Part shown: in pieces, positions 37,626 to 52,030 of the stretch
How the letters are laid out: every line of letters begins with the position of its first letter
Position numbering within the stretch: the first letter of the stretch is position 1
NCBI RefSeq assembly: GCF_030463565.1
Contig: NC_134644.1
Span: 102,048,765 to 102,112,764 of the forward strand
DNA from: Pelecanus crispus
Taxonomy: Eukaryota; Chordata; Aves; Pelecaniformes; Pelecanidae
Length of the DNA: 64,000 nt
Reading direction: 5' to 3'
Notes under the pieces: model-generated
What the model was told of the DNA's origin: nothing
Database searches by the model: none
The model's input: the letters and a program-made list of their open reading frames with translations, nothing else
Program-made: the position numbers and the translations under genes

Positions 37626-40600
37626 CTAGATGGGCAGAGAGCAAACCATATTAAAAAAAACCCATTTATGCAGAAATATAGGTTTAGGAAAAAAAGTTCT
37701 TATTTTTGCACCTGTTCAGAATCACAGCAGCCTCCCAAATAGCATGTGACAAAAATCCTCTTTGTTTTTGCTAGAATTATATTCTCTGCCTGCAGGTGGC
37801 TCCAAATGATAATGCAAAGAGCGAAGTCTGCAGATGACCTTGGTACCCAAACCACATTAAGGAATATACAATTTCAGCTTTGAGTAACTGTGCATCTCAG
37901 GCAACGAAACTGGCACAGAATTACTGCTCAGTCATGGTTTCTGTTGAAAGGATGAGTTTATCACTGTTGTGCTCCCTCTAGCAAATCAGGAGATGAAGTT
38001 AATCACTGTCAGGTTGGGTGTTTTGGGAGTGGTGGGATGGAGTGATCAGAAAGGTGAAAAATGAAGGATGGAGCGGGGTGGGGGGGGCGAATAAGCACAG
38101 GCTGTTCAAGTGAAGAAATATAATGTGTCATAAAACTACAATAATTTAAAGATAAAATGTATGGAAGCCACTAATGAGAGAATTATTCCCATCTATCCAT
38201 CTTTAAGTTTAAACCAGATGAGGAATCCCTGGTAATGATCTACGTTAACAGTTTCTTCCATAGTTTTCTTATCTTGAACAGAATGAGCCAGAGATGGAAA
38301 GGCTACTGTGGCTTGCTAGAACTAAAAGAAAAGCTGTACTATTTTCCCTTCTGTTCATTGAAAGCAATAATCTGAAACAACAAACAAAGGGTTTTACTGT
38401 GTGGCTGCAATGAATCCAACTCTTTTCCATTATACTGCAACATAAACCAGCAAAGAGTGATCTCCTGTACCCCCGCTTTGTATCAGCATGTTTCAATTTC
38501 ACTCATTACTTCCTGTTTATATTACTGCAGTACAAATAAGAATCAAGCTCTACCAACTCTGTGATATGGTGAAATCAAATTGTTTTATTCTCTTCTGAAG
38601 AATAATGAAAAGTAGTTCAGATTCACTATATCACAACTAACAGCTCTGTTCCATGCAAGTTTTCAATACAGAAAGATGTCTACTCCTTTTTTAGCTAATG
38701 ATGTTAGTATACTTCAGAAGCAAAGACAGAGGAGGAAAAGCTAGGTTCACTTAGGAAAATAAAACACATAAATAATAAATGCATTGAACTTGCTTGCAAC
38801 AACCTGAAAAAGAAGCCAATGTTAACATCTTATAAACTAGAACTAATGCTCTTGTACTTTGAAATAATTAAACATCAGTATCATTCCTTCTGGAAAAGAA
38901 CAGTTTGAAAGGTTTCATCCTGTATGCATCCTTAGCTGTTCTGTCTTTTAAAAATACTTTCTAAGCAAGGCATACTCACAACATTTCTTAAAATAGAGTC
39001 TCAGGGCTTTAAAAAGCCCTGCTTTTATACACTAGCAAGTGTATCACATTTTTATTGAATAGTACACATTTTACAGTGATGTTTAGGTCAGTTAAACATT
39101 GTTAATTACAATTTTATTCTATCTTAAGGCAAAAAAAATAAAGCAGAATATTGCCAGTTACTAAAATGTAAAAGCTGTCATTCTCCATGGTCATTTGCTT
39201 GATAATAAAATTCACAGATGTGCTCACAGTATTAATATAAAAAAAATTATTCTTGTCTTTATAGCTCCTATTTTCAGTCAATGAGAAAAATTAGAGATCT
39301 GTTATTTCAATAGACTGAAATATAAACTATTCATGTATATTCTTTCGTCAGTGTATGCACTTAATTCCCATTATTTTTATTGGCACTAACACATGACTAT
39401 TTGAAGGCACAATAAACTCCGTAAAGTGTAATTAGTTGCTCAGTTTTTCTAGTTTCTTTCTACTCCAATACTTTAAAGGGCCTTCATAACACTCAAAATC
39501 TCCCTCTCTGTGCAGTGGCAAACCAATGCCTAACTTGCCAGAGTAATGCTGATTGTTAGCTAAAATGGAAAGAGAGAAATTAGTCTTCTACAGAAACGTA
39601 TTCTCAGCTAAATTCTGTTTGGCTTGCTTTTATGTCAGTCAGGAACAAGCCCAGTGTAATCTGTGCCCCCATGTATTTGTTGAAGCAGGACAACAAGATT
39701 TCCCTTGATTCCCACTCAAGTAATACAGCTTCTAGAAATAAAGGCACTTGCTCCTGCCCACCTTTAAGTTGCTGGGAGCCTAACCATTAAGTGCTTTGGT
39801 CAAGACAGAAGAAGTTGTCTTTCTCCACAGGGGCTTATTTAAAGTTACACTGATTTTCTCAAAGTGGGTCCTGTGATAGCAAGGGTTAGACTCTTCACGT
39901 CAAAAAAAATAGGAAATGCCTGTTAACAACCACATAGCTTAAGAAAATAATTCTGACAAAATTCAGAAATGAAGTTTTGCAAAATTAAAATCTCACTCCC
40001 TCCACCGAAGTAAAGTACAGCCAATGAGAGACCAAGCACAAGCCCTTCCTCTCCCTCTGCTCTCACTTACCCCCTTCCTCAGGGATCAGTGGAATACCTG
40101 GAGCTCCCTGGCTGCCGTGCAAGCCAACTAATTTTGCAGGCATGCTAAGGGAAGGGTCCTAAGCCTTTGAGCAGTTTTGGCCTTGTCTACAGCCCCACTC
40201 TGATGTCCTTGCTACCCATAGGGATGGCAGGACCGCACAGCCGGGTCAGTCAGACAGCGGGTCTGCCCATCCAAGGCTGGTTTTCAGACGGGCTACGGAG
40301 ACACACTACTCACAGGGATTAAAGAAAGAACATGAAGCGGTGTCTCAGCACAGAGAGGATTCAGCAAAAGGTATTAAAGTAGTTACTGTCACACTAAATC
40401 ATGCTGACAGTTTTATTTTGTTGGACAGAGACGACAGAGAATATTAAGCCACATTGAAATAAAATAGCCATAAACAAATTTTCCACTAATGAAAAGTTCT
40501 AGAGGGAGAGGAAAGCACGTGCCTGGAGGCGGGGAGAGAGAACAGGCTCATTATGTTTTAAAAGCGGCACAGATAAAGTCTTCACCATAATCTAACAGTG

Positions 40601-43600
40601 TAACAGCAAAATGTTCTTTAAGAATGCCGCATAATTCAGCTATGTGGGATTTGCCCCACTGGGCTTTAGGCACTTACCAGAGGCACCTAATCCAGCAGCA
40701 CAGTTGCCTTAGGCTCTCTCTATTGGAGAGAGACACCTCCAGACAGCAAAGCGCGCTCTAGTTGGAGATGATTGCCACAGCCTGCTCTCACAATGAGAAA
40801 AGCACAGATGACAGCGGAGAAACTGGTAGAGAAAGCAGAGTGGTTACAGCCTCCTCGCAGAGGAGCAGGAGGAAGGCAGCTAGCTTGACTGCAGTTGTCA
40901 CCTGGTCAGCTGGGAGCTGCTGGGTTTTCATGTTCGGCAGAGCAAGAGGTGCAGTAAAGGTGCAGCTCAAAGGTTTTGCCTCTCTTTTTTCATCGCTGTC
41001 GCCTCCCTCACCCACTCCTCACCACCAGAAATGTCCCCATCACACCGAGAAAAACAGAGGAACTGCACGGGGAGTGAGGGCAGGGGGAGGAGAGGGGGAG
41101 TTGGAGGAAACAAAACTCCTCTTGGAAAGATGCATGCTACTGTAGCTGAGGAAAGGCAGTCTGGGTGGGAGGCATCCAGTGGGAGAAAGAAACTCGCAAA
41201 GCAACAAAGTTGGAAGAGACCTGGAGGTGGCTGTAGTCAGCAGGCTAAGTGCTACGAATCTGAAATACCATTAGCCACAGATGTAGGCCAGTGAAGGCTC
41301 TGAGCTGCACAACAGCCAGCCTGGCTCATCAGAGGGCTTACTGCTCCTCACTGCACTGATTGCTGCTCCAGCTACACACGTCGTGTTCAGCTTCAGGTCC
41401 TACCTTAGCAACAAACTACTGACAGGCTGGAGAGAGTGGTGACAAAAGCAACAGTGATTAAGATGGGATTTTCAAGGAAAGAGTCAACTTATTAAATTAT
41501 TTGTCTGCCATGAAATGATGATATAACAATGACCCACGTATGTGAAGGGATAAAAGAAAAAACTAAAAATTTAACACCAACAAACAAATCATGCATTTAG
41601 ACTTCAGGTAAGAGGAAAGAAAACAGAATAAATATTGAAATAACTTTCTACAGATTTACCTGCTCAGTCTTACCCTGTCAGTTCATACGCGTTCTCATCA
41701 CTGTGCTATTTTATGAGCAGTAACCTCTGGAATAGTCTCCCCAAGGAAATGAGAGCCATTACCTCACTGTCAAGCATTAAAAAAATACCACAGATTGCAA
41801 GTACAGTATGAGAGTGAAAAATAGCAGGACTGTTATAAAAAGAGGGCCCAGACCACCTTATGGGCTAAGATTATTGGTATCTAGAGTCATTATACAAAGA
41901 ATAAAATGACTCCACTCTTACATACTGGCTGTACCAATGCAGGCTATAAATAAATGCCAACCATGTTTCTGTTAGAGCACATGGAGATCTGATTGATCAC
42001 TTTGGGGCAGAAAAGTGATCCACAGACTTGGTCAATCACTTCTGGAAGGAAATTTCTCACTTTCATAGGAAGGAAGGTGAATGACAGTGAAAACTCAAAA
42101 AATGACACAAAGTAAAATGTAGGATTTAAAGGTTCACCCTGGCACTAACTATGACAAGAGATTGTACATCTCAGTGAGAACTCTGTTCCCTGACTGTCAC
42201 TTCCGTCTAAGAAAACTTTTTCCTGACTCTCTGAAGTATGTCAGTGCAGCTATTGACAGGCAAATATACTAATGGATAAGCACTTGTCTGAACAATGTGG
42301 TACAAGCAAGGAAAAAAATTAAGAACATACTTAGAAGAGCAATCAAAAGGCCCAACAGAGGTGAACCTCTGGAAATGTGAAGGCTAAATGGAGAACATTT
42401 GGACAAGACTTCACATTGTGTCTGCAACCAAGAGGTACCAGCAGAAAGGAAGAGAGATGGAAAGGAACCGAATTTCTAGAAATAATTAGCTCTGAAGCAC
42501 TTGAGAATTTAAAAGTTGTGGGAGTGTCTATGTAACTGTACTACAAAAATTTGAGTTGCAAGGTGCTCCACATAGAATTGACATGAATTAATCATACCTT
42601 TTCAAAGAAAGATTACAAAGGGAAGAGTGGAAAATAGCAGCGTTTGTGCCAATGAGGCAGGCTGGAATGCCTAAGAAGACATTAGATTGTGTTTGGGATC
42701 TGAAATACAAAATCACACAAGACTAGTGGAAGTACCCAAATGTACATTTAACAAACCTATTCCAGATAAAAGAAATCAAATGGTCAGATTTAATTTTATG
42801 GAGAGTGCTCAGACATCTGGAGAGGACAACAACTGTAATGTATAAACAGAAAGGAGACTGTAGTTACAGATCCACTTACATGGATTTCTAATAAAGGGTG
42901 AAAAATCTGAATATAGGTTCTCTTGTTTTCCTCTAGCTGCTGAAAATGTGGGCACATATATTATTAATGGTTAAGACATACAGGCTGAGTAAATGTTAGA
43001 CCCCAGGGAAATGATTAACACCATTCATACACATGCAAACTTGGCATTAATAATTACTTTTGTGGAAAACAAACCTGTTCCAGCGTTCAGTGCTAACAGT
43101 ACTGTTAGCAAAATAAATAATTTGCACCCCCAAGTAGCAAAGGGCTTTGTGTAATACTTTCCATAAGGTTTTTTTTCTTTTTTTTCCCCTCAGCAGAGAA
43201 TAAAAAGGGTTCTGATGAATCCAGAGAAGCCCAAACATCATGAAATATTTGCCTGCTAGTGCAAGTATCTAACTAAGCTAAATAATGTCTGGTCTTTATT
43301 TTAATTCATACTAATTTCCACTGAAGACTCTACCCCTCTAGTTCCACAACTGGAAGGAGGAGGAGAGCTATAAAATGGAAAGGTCTTTGGCCAGGGTGTT
43401 TGATGTTAGACTCCTATTCCTTTACCCTTACAGCAATAACAGTCGCTTCAGGCTGATGTAGTCCATGATGTGGAGAGCTAGACTAGTCAGTAAATTTCCG
43501 TATCTGTCAATTCATTATTCTTTCCTGGAGCATCCACTTTATGATTGCACATAGGAGTCACTGTCTACTCTCTGCCCGTCCTAACAACAAGCTAGGAAAC

Positions 43601-43776
43601 TGCCCATAGCTGTTTAATACAGCCTAGGCTTTCTTTGCCCACAGCTGGTAGCAGAATTTGTCCCTGAAGTATGTAAGCATACACAGCATTCAGTAGTTTG
43701 GTGGGTGCATGCAAGTGTCTCTGTCTAGAAGCTTGACACGGATAATGAAAAGGAGAGAAGGATATTGGTTACTAAC
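37626..43776. other. MOCOS intron, 6.2 kb, with a purine-rich, GC-richer patch
   Basis: 40480-41310 is richer in G and purines than the rest (for example 41066-41120, nearly all G and A). It has long overlapping open frames on the plus strand that match nothing. It could be an intronic regulatory element, but this is inference. 41710-41810 resembles an old CR1/L3-type 3' region (see separate entry). Confidence 0.5.
41718..41770 (+). mobile_element. Possible ancient CR1/L3-type LINE remnant
   Basis: CTGGAATAGTCTCCCCAAGG and the following GAAATGAGAGCC resemble the GGAAYAGGCTGCCNAGGGA block near the 3' end of CR1-type elements. Short and diverged, so tentative. Confidence 0.3.
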
Positions 43777-43939
43777 CTTCTGCCTGGATGACCATAACTT
43801 TTTTCTTCAGATCAATTGAGGGATTTACAAGACACAACCTTGGCTCCTGCTTCTGAGTCACGCAGACTCCATTCTGGTTTACAACCATCCAGTTACGGTC
43901 ATACAGCAAACCCTGGTTTCCCACTGGCCATTCTGTGAC
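43777..43939 (-). CDS. MOCOS: MOCOS exon: MOSC N-terminal domain core
   Basis: 163 nt, phase 0 at the start and phase 1 at the end (one base of a Gly codon). The translation begins VTEWPVGNQGLLYDRNWMVV and continues NQNGVCVTQKQEPRLCLV. This is the classic MOSC_N pattern (W-P-x-G, L-x-Y-D-R-x-W-M-V, T-Q-K). The acceptor is a clean TTTTCCAG and the donor is GCAGAAG/gttagt. It is flanked by large introns of 7.2 kb upstream and 6.2 kb downstream. Confidence 0.97.
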
Positions 43940-46900
43940 CTGGAAAAGCACCAGAAAGGGATACAAAGGTTTAGAAAATGTTAGCTGCAATACTAGATTC
44001 ACGCTGAAAAGAGAGGGAAAAGAAACCATTAATGAAATACTTTGAAATCAGGAAAACTTGTGCAAGCCAATGTCAGCCTTTAATAAGACAAACCTTAATT
44101 GCAAATCAAAGATAAAGATATCACTGCACAAAGCTGACAAATCAAAATGGAGTTACTATAATTTGTTACATATTATCATATACTTTGATTTAACAGAACT
44201 ATGAGAATAGAGTAAACAACCTCTGAAACACTTTGAAAATTGCTTTTAGTCTTACACTCATCCACTTTCAGGACCTTTCCTTCCAACAATTTTCTTTTAA
44301 TTTACAAAGCATGGACATTTCACGGGAGTTGTATGAATTAAAGCAAAACCAACCAAACAAAAAGCAAGAAAAAAGTGAAATTCAAAATTAGGAAAAAACT
44401 TCCATATTTGTTATAAAACTAGAACCACTTTATCAATGAATCCATTTGAAAAAAGCTCCACCACTGAGGTTTCTGGTTTAGCTAGGATCATGATAGTTTC
44501 TCCAGATCCCCTTACAACAAAACACATTGTCTTCTTTGCAGTCTGTTCTTCCATTACTTCTATAACACTCTTTACATTCAATAGCCTATACAAGCATATT
44601 GTCCTTGCTTTCATGTACATTTTTCTGGTGAAAAGAACATCTGTTACTGATGCTACACAGATGGTAATCTTGAAATCCAAAAAGAAAGCAATTTTAGTAA
44701 TGCCTTTGGGTGATATTAATAACTGCTTTCTCCTTCAGAATGTTAAAATATTAATACCATTCTTTTAACATAAAGCTGGGCATTTAAACATACTGCTTCA
44801 ACTCATGTATGCTTTCTATCACAGTTGAGTACAGAGAAAAGTTAACTACAGCTGAACTTTGTTGAATTCTTGTACAGGAGCTTAGCACAGCTCACATGAA
44901 TTAACTGGCAAAAGACTTTAGCAAAAAGTATTGAGAAAAAGATATGTCAGGCACAGCCTGGTGCTCTGAAGAAAAGCATGGCTGCACGCACTGGTTAGAT
45001 TAATTAAAAATCACATTTTTGTTTAGCATGTGCTTTATCCAAAACCCCACAGAACCACAATATCCCATTCTTATAAACTTTTCCAGGTTCTATAGGAGCC
45101 TGCAGCAGTACCTTGACACTGATGGCCTGACTAGAAAAAGCTGAGGGCAGGCACTCTGAAACTGGAAACTTAAAGCATTAAAGCTGAACTCTGAATAATT
45201 TGGCCACAGTGCTATCAACCGTATTGAATACAGGCAATACATGGAAAAATTTTAAAGATAAGAAATGTATTTTATCAACCTACTTGATCTATAATATTCC
45301 TTGGCAGCTTTTTAAGTGAGCATGGATGAAAAATTCAGTCAAAAATGGAAACTTTATATCTGACAGTGTCATCTGAAACCACGTTGTCCAAGTGCCTCAA
45401 ACTGTCAGCACGTAAATGATGTGAACTTTCGCAGTCTTTTTAGGAGAGGAATCATAGCCCAAAGACCGCAATACTGGCTGAAGAACAGACTTTTGTCCTT
45501 GCTGGAAATTATTCTTTGGAGAGGCCAGTATTTTTTTGTTATCCTGTATAATTAAATTACAAAATGCATTTGAACAGCTGGTGATCACCTGAGAGCTGCA
45601 AGAATTTCCTACTAACAAATCTCCCTTCCAAAACAGAAGATCACTAACTGGTAATACATCCTCCCATGGATCCAACAGATCTTTACAGGATTTGCAAGAC
45701 ATAATGAACAGAATAAACTAAAAGAGCAGAAAAATAGAAAAAGAGCATGAAGACAATGATTCCTAGCTCCCTATTGTAACATTCAGTTGTTTTGGTTCCA
45801 CTTCAGGACAGCAATCTTACTCAGGAAATAGCTTAAGTGTTTGCTTACCCTTCACCAAAGGTAAGAGGTTTTATGAGCAAAACAAAACATATTCTCTTTA
45901 ATCAGAGCTTCAGCTAATTCTTACATGCTGATAGGCATTGTGGGGAAAGCTTAGCTGACTAGGTAGCAGATACTTGGAAATAATCAACGCCTTCCATTCA
46001 AAATACCCCTAGTAGGTCCAAAATAATGGCAAGTAACTCCATGCTCCACTCTGAGATGCAGCACGTGACTACAGGTCCTCAGCCCATTTCTCCCCTTCCT
46101 CTGGGTATTTGTCATTGTAACAAGAATCATACATACTCATGCCCAGCAGTGAGACCCTGTCCTCTCATGGATGTCCCACACACACTGTCAAGTGCCCTAC
46201 TTGCTCTCCACTTTTCAACTTACTGTATTGCATATGTTGCTAGGACCCCAATAAATAAAGTTGCAACAACGAAATAACTGCGTACCCTGCCTTGGACAGA
46301 GAGTCACAGACAGTCATGAAACAGTCAGAGCTGGTTTGTTGCTAATACCGATACTGGAGATGAGCATGGAAGAATATACACATTTCTATTCTTAGTACTT
46401 AGGCATGCGACCTGTGCAGACCATCTCCCGCCATTATTTCAAAGAGGCTGAAGGGATTGCAAGCAACTGAATTAGAGCAGTTCAAGCAAATTCTGCCTGC
46501 TCTGCTTTCATCTGAGACACGAGAAGAGTGGCTCAATTTGCCTCCCTTGGATTACATCTGAGATGTCTGCCCAAGGCTAGCAGAAATGACAGAGGCTGCA
46601 AAGATGATCCACATCCCAGTGGAGCAGCAGCAAGAGGTCAGTCAGGGCACTCAAATGTCACTAAATACCTATGTTCAGGCAACCAATACAGCAAAGCAAA
46701 GCAACCAATGAAGCTTACTGCCAAGTAAAATGAAACAGGTTAGTGTACATTGCAGTAAGCAATACTTAGCTTCTAACTTGATTCCCTGAAGTTGCCTGGC
46801 CATCTCTGACTACTGAGACAAATTAGAAGGGGAGGACAGAAAGAAATCAGGGACACCATGATTTTACTGATAGATGCTAACATACGCCTTCATTCCCAGC

Positions 46901-49900
46901 ATGGCAGGTGGGCTAACCATACAACATAAGGTCTTCTCTACCTGTCATAAGCAAGGATCATTGTATAGTACAGCCAGTATATGGTTTTAGCCTACCTACT
47001 TTAGTCCATTTTTCTTCTTGTAATGTAAAAATATTCATTGCAAAAGCATGTTTTTGTTTTTTTCAGAATCTTCTTTAAAACATTTTGGACTGTATTTTTC
47101 CATAGTTCACAGCAATGTCAGCATGAAGGCTAACACAATTTTTGAACACATTAAAGGAATCACCGAATAGGGTTTAAATTATGCAAGTTTAAAGATGTTA
47201 CTGGTCTTACATATAATTTATCCACTAATCACTAGGAATTTGCATTGTATTTTAAATTAAAAGCTAATTTGTCTTCTGCGTTGAGATGCAATTTTTATAC
47301 TCTGAAATCTACTGCACGAATAATAAAGTTATTAATGTTTAAAGTCCTAACCTTTTTCACTGGGCACACTGCATTATGTAATTATGCAAAACTCATCGAC
47401 ATGAGAGATGTTCATGTTTAAAAATGCATGTTTAAACACATTTTTATGTTGGGAAAGAAGAAAAAAAGTGATCTGGGATAGAGGTTACTCTTCCCTGCTT
47501 CTCCCCATTTAATAAAACAATTGTAGGGAAAGGAAAGTGCATTTAAGAAGTTGAGTTAGAATATTCTGCCCTCCACTTCCTGCACCATGTGTACAAACCC
47601 CATGGAACAACACTGAACAGAACCTGCTCCATGGCCAGGAACACTTTATAATATAAACGCACATGCTGTAGGAACTAACCAACCTGCAGTGAGCTGCTGA
47701 TCTTCATGCCAAGCCTCATCCTCCCAGCTGCCAAAGCACTCTGCACTTTCATTTTCTCTGGGGGTCAAGCACCTCCCATACTAAATCACTTAGAATAGAG
47801 CAGAGAAATCAGAGTTGAGGAGAGGAGGAGCTTATGCTACTCTAAAGAGGAGATCAAAGAGCTGTGCATTTGTACTCATATCCTCATCAAGTTTGGTCTC
47901 CCTCCATTAATCAAGTCATCTATCCTGCAACCAGTAAGTCAGCAGACAGACTTCACTGGCAGACGGGCTGGGTCCTGCACACACAGCTGGAATTTTCCAC
48001 CACACATATTATTTTAGGCAAACGCAAGCAATCATGTACTTACAATAAAGTCCATTTACTACACATGCTAAAGGTCTGACCTACCATACCAGCTGGAGGC
48101 CTGCACTTGAACTTACAAATCTATGAGATTCTGATGTCAAGTATCCAAGTAGAAGAGGAGTGACTTTATTGCCACCCAATATCTAAACCACTTTCACCTT
48201 TCCACATCAACTAGCTTAGAGCTACCTTATAACTGATAACAAAGGAGAACAAATTTTTTTCTAACTTTCCAACAACTACAAAGCATCTAAAGGTATTTTA
48301 GATTTAAAACATTTCAATGTTTTCATTTCAATTCTTGGCTTCTAACTGAAGACCAAGGAAACTACAAGCTACATGATTATTACTTCAGAAGTTTATGAGT
48401 TTGCTAAAGTAAGGAGATAATATAATATTAAGTGTGAGGTTTGTATGACAAAGACCATTAAGAGACTTACAAAGGAATACTTTTCTATGGGATTCAATCT
48501 TTTCACAATAAAGCCTAGAAATGCTGGTATAACAAATATTTTAAAAGGCAAAATGATTTTCAGGATTTGATTCCATTTAATGGAAGGTTTGGTAAGGTTT
48601 TGGTAAGGTTTCTCCAGCATGTCCTGCTTCAAACTCCAGTGCCACATGGCATGGGTTATTTTCCCCTTTCAAGGTGATACAGGCTGAAGTTGCAGTAATG
48701 ACGTACGTAGATTCGTGGAGGGTGATGCACTCTGCAGTTAGTGATGATGTGGGTTCTGGCAGCTTGGCTTTCTATTCTACTTTTAGTCATCAGGAAGAGA
48801 CCAAGCCACTACTTGATTTAGAATGGGATTAACTGATTTTTAAAGCTCATTACAAATAGTGGGCTGTAAGTTGTCATTTGCACCTCTTCTATAGGCAGAC
48901 AATGAGACTGACAGATCTTTTACAGGCTGGTTATAAATGGACGACAGGTCTAGACGTGCCACTCAGACCTTTGGGAGCAAAAACCTGAAGAATGCCTGGT
49001 GGACAGGAAGAAGATCACAAAAGCAAACACATTTTCTTTGGAGATTTACTTCAATATTGAAAATAATGAAAATCAATCAATCTTTTGGCTTCAATTCCTG
49101 GCCTGCTTTCTTTATGCACTGAAAGCCCCTTTTCATTGTATCTATTGGGTCAATTTCTACTGTTCTTTCACATGTACTCACGTATCTTCTAGGAACTAAG
49201 TGGAAATGCACAAAAAATGCTCTTTGAGGAGGAGAAGAATTAAATGCTATTGATAGTGAACTTCCAGTCCCTTCCAATACCATGTACTAAAGTCAGTATA
49301 TATTTAATTGTATATTTCTCTTCGGCAATACAGGCTCTGACAGTGCTTAGCTTACTGGGTTTTAATGTGGCTGATACTTTGTTATCAAAAAAAATCAAAC
49401 CAGAATACACTAGACTTCAAAAATGATTCTAGACATGCAAAACTAAACCTCATAATATAGTTGCGATTTTAATATCTGTATTTTTAAACTATTCAAATCA
49501 GCTAGTGTTAGCTGGAATCCAAGCTGTCTTGGATTCCTCCTGTAGTCAATGGAAAGAGACAGAAATATCCAGGAACAATTAATTTTTCCTACCACAGATG
49601 CCTATTTTACAATAAGATAAATTATCAGGTATCCATCTCTCACTGTTTACAGAATACTATCTAACTTTGCAGGGGTAAACTGAGGTAAGATGAACCCTGC
49701 TTTCACGCCGGGCCCATTAACACATGCCTGGCACAAGAAGTATGCACGAGGAATAGGGATTTTCCACCTCCATATAAAATTACAGTTCTGTCTGCCAGGG
49801 AGTACCAGGTTTGTATGAATTTATCACCTAGAGTTGTCTCCCCGCATAGAGCTTGAAGGGAAGAAACCTGGCTCTGCATGTGGGGAAACAGAAGCTGTCT

Positions 49901-51171
49901 TTCATGCTGAGGTATGTCTTACCTGTTCCTGGGCACAATCACTTCAAAGCCTTCCTAGCACTGAATGTTGTGGTATGCACCTCACAACACCAGTCTGCAT
50001 GTTAAAATAGAATGTAACCCCAAAGGGGCCCCAATACAGCTACAACATATTTCAGCAGCTTCTGTAATGGGCTTCTGTAATACAGCTATAATAACTGCAA
50101 CACTTAAACAAAGGTTAAAACATTTTCACATGAAATGTGGGATTACTTTGATTTTCTAAACAGTTTGATTTAGTGGGAGGTTAATAAGGTGTGGAAATTG
50201 TTTGTTCAGGCCTCACTTAATGCTCAAAATTGTGCCTCTGAATTAAAGACATCATAAGCCAAACCAAATTTAAAAATACAGATGTTTTGTTGATCATTTA
50301 ACCGTCTTTGCTTTAATTCCCCAGCCTCTTTTTGCATTAAGAAAAAAAAATAATAAATCATGATCAACTCAGTTGAGAAGCCATATTTTAAATGCAGGTG
50401 ATTTGTCACTGGATTTGACCCCAATTTTCACTCAGATGTGAGACAGTGACCTACACCAGCAAGTTTTCATAGGGAAAGTTATACTGATATTGACATTCAT
50501 TAAATCACTTCCCAGTATGGTACTAAGCAGAGTCACATTCTAGGTCATGTGTGGGCCATACACCTATTTCATCATGCATTATTTAAAAAAAAAAAGTCAC
50601 AGCTAAGGTGATGGTATTATTAACTTGGTAAAAAAGCAATTAAAATCTTCAAAGAATGAACTTTCAAATAGTGCAGCAACACTTAAATGTCATATTTCTG
50701 TTGCAAATGTATTTTTAATGATAACATTTCTTTGTAATGTAAATCAGCCTCCTCTCAATTATAACATGTTAATCAAGTTATTTCTCAATTGCTGCCTACC
50801 CATCAACACCTACAAGTCCATCACATGTCATTCTGTAAAAGCATACTAATTACTTGATCATATTTTAGTCAAGTTTTGCAAATCCAACGATTTTCTTCAA
50901 GACTGCATATTATGTGCAGATTTATCTGTTGGGGGGGAGGGGAGAGCAGAAGGCACATTTGCATCCTGCAACTTCAGTCTAATTGAAAATCTTTCAAAGT
51001 ACCTTAGCATGCAGGTACTTGATCCTAGAAACCGGAGAAAAGGAAAAATGGGTACCAAAATATTGCTTCCTAATATCTCACGCACATGCTATTCCTGGTT
51101 GACATGTCCAAGAGGGGTAAGGAAAAACACAAGGTTGAGGTGAATACTTAAGAATGATTCAAAGCGTATAC
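43940..51171. other. MOCOS intron, 7.2 kb
   Basis: AT-rich, with many short frames and no motif recognised. A short tandem GGTTTGGTAAGGTTTTGGTA lies near 48590. No exon expected here by phase, and none seen. Confidence 0.6.
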
Positions 51172-51618
51172 CTCAAATGCAGAACAGGATTTGATTGGGT
51201 AGAGGTAAATGCTGGTGACAGTGATGGGCTTGCCACCTCTTCTACATGTTGGTACTGCAGTCTCAGAAACAGCTGCCCTTATGCTTTCCGCCTTGGCCTC
51301 CGGTGGCTGCCACTTGACAGTCATCTTTGTCGCAGATGAATTAGTCCCGAGTTCTCTATCCGAGATGTGTGGTATTGGAGACAATTTATCTGCATTGTTA
51401 AAGGAAGGGTGGTCATCTGGCACAGACTCTGTCGTCAGCTTTGTAACAGGGGACTGGAAGGGAATCTCAGTGTCTGACTTGGAGAGTCTGGTGGCTATGA
51501 TGAATTTCAAAAACGTCTGTGCATCTTCAAAAGAAGACATGTAGCCAAAGGATATTCTCACAGAACCAGTGGGACGTCCATCAACTAGGTCTATATCATC
51601 TCCACAGACATGGCCAGC
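51172..51618 (-). CDS. MOCOS: MOCOS exon: end of NifS-like domain, linker, start of MOSC_N
   Basis: 447 nt, 149 codons, phase 0 at both ends. It begins AGHVCGDDIDLVDGRPTGSV and runs into VRISFGYMSSFEDAQTF, the conserved end of the desulfurase domain. It then has about 90 residues rich in S, T, P, D and E with no recognisable motif (the interdomain linker, variable between species), and closes with ITVTSIYLYPIKSCSAFE, the first strand of the MOSC N-terminal beta-barrel domain. The acceptor follows a TTTCAAACTAG stretch. The donor is GAG/gtatac. The linker gives the antisense strand a long open frame too (51209-51544), which is a shadow. Confidence 0.96.
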
Positions 51619-51934
51619 CTAGTTTGAAATAGGAAGAAAACCAGAGAGCTATTATGACAAATTTTGCTTAATTCCCTCTAATTTTACATAGTTATTAATG
51701 ATTCTCTTAATTCTAACCTGAAAAACTGTTTTCAGTTAACTCATGAATACAAAGAGAAAAAGGAGGAAAAAATCCCAACTATCTTATTACTTACTCAAGC
51801 TGGGAAGAAGATAAGTTTGAGATGCTTGTCCTATCCTACCCTAAGGCAAGAAAGACTTCTCAAAAACATGTCAAGAATCAGAAAAAGTTTGTCTGTCCAA
51901 GGATGACCTGTTAGCTAGGGCAGTCTCCAGATAT

Positions 51935-52000
51935 AGAATCATAGAATCATAGTATCGTTTAGGTTGGAAAAGACCTTTAAGATCATCCAGTCCAACCATT
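51935..52000 (-). mobile_element. CR1 LINE 3' end fragment
   Basis: AGAATCATAGAATCATAG, then TTTAGGTTGGAAAAGACCTT, then AAGATCATCCAGTCCAACC. This is the reverse complement of the well-known CR1 3' end with its ATTCTATGAT terminal repeats, so the element lies on the minus strand, truncated to about 66 bp. It sits in a MOCOS intron in the same orientation as the gene. Confidence 0.92.
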
Positions 52001-52030
52001 TATATATTCCAGTCTCATCTGCATAGTTCA

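Noticed and set aside
51209..51544. 111-codon plus-strand frame
   Set aside because: Antisense shadow of the MOCOS linker exon.
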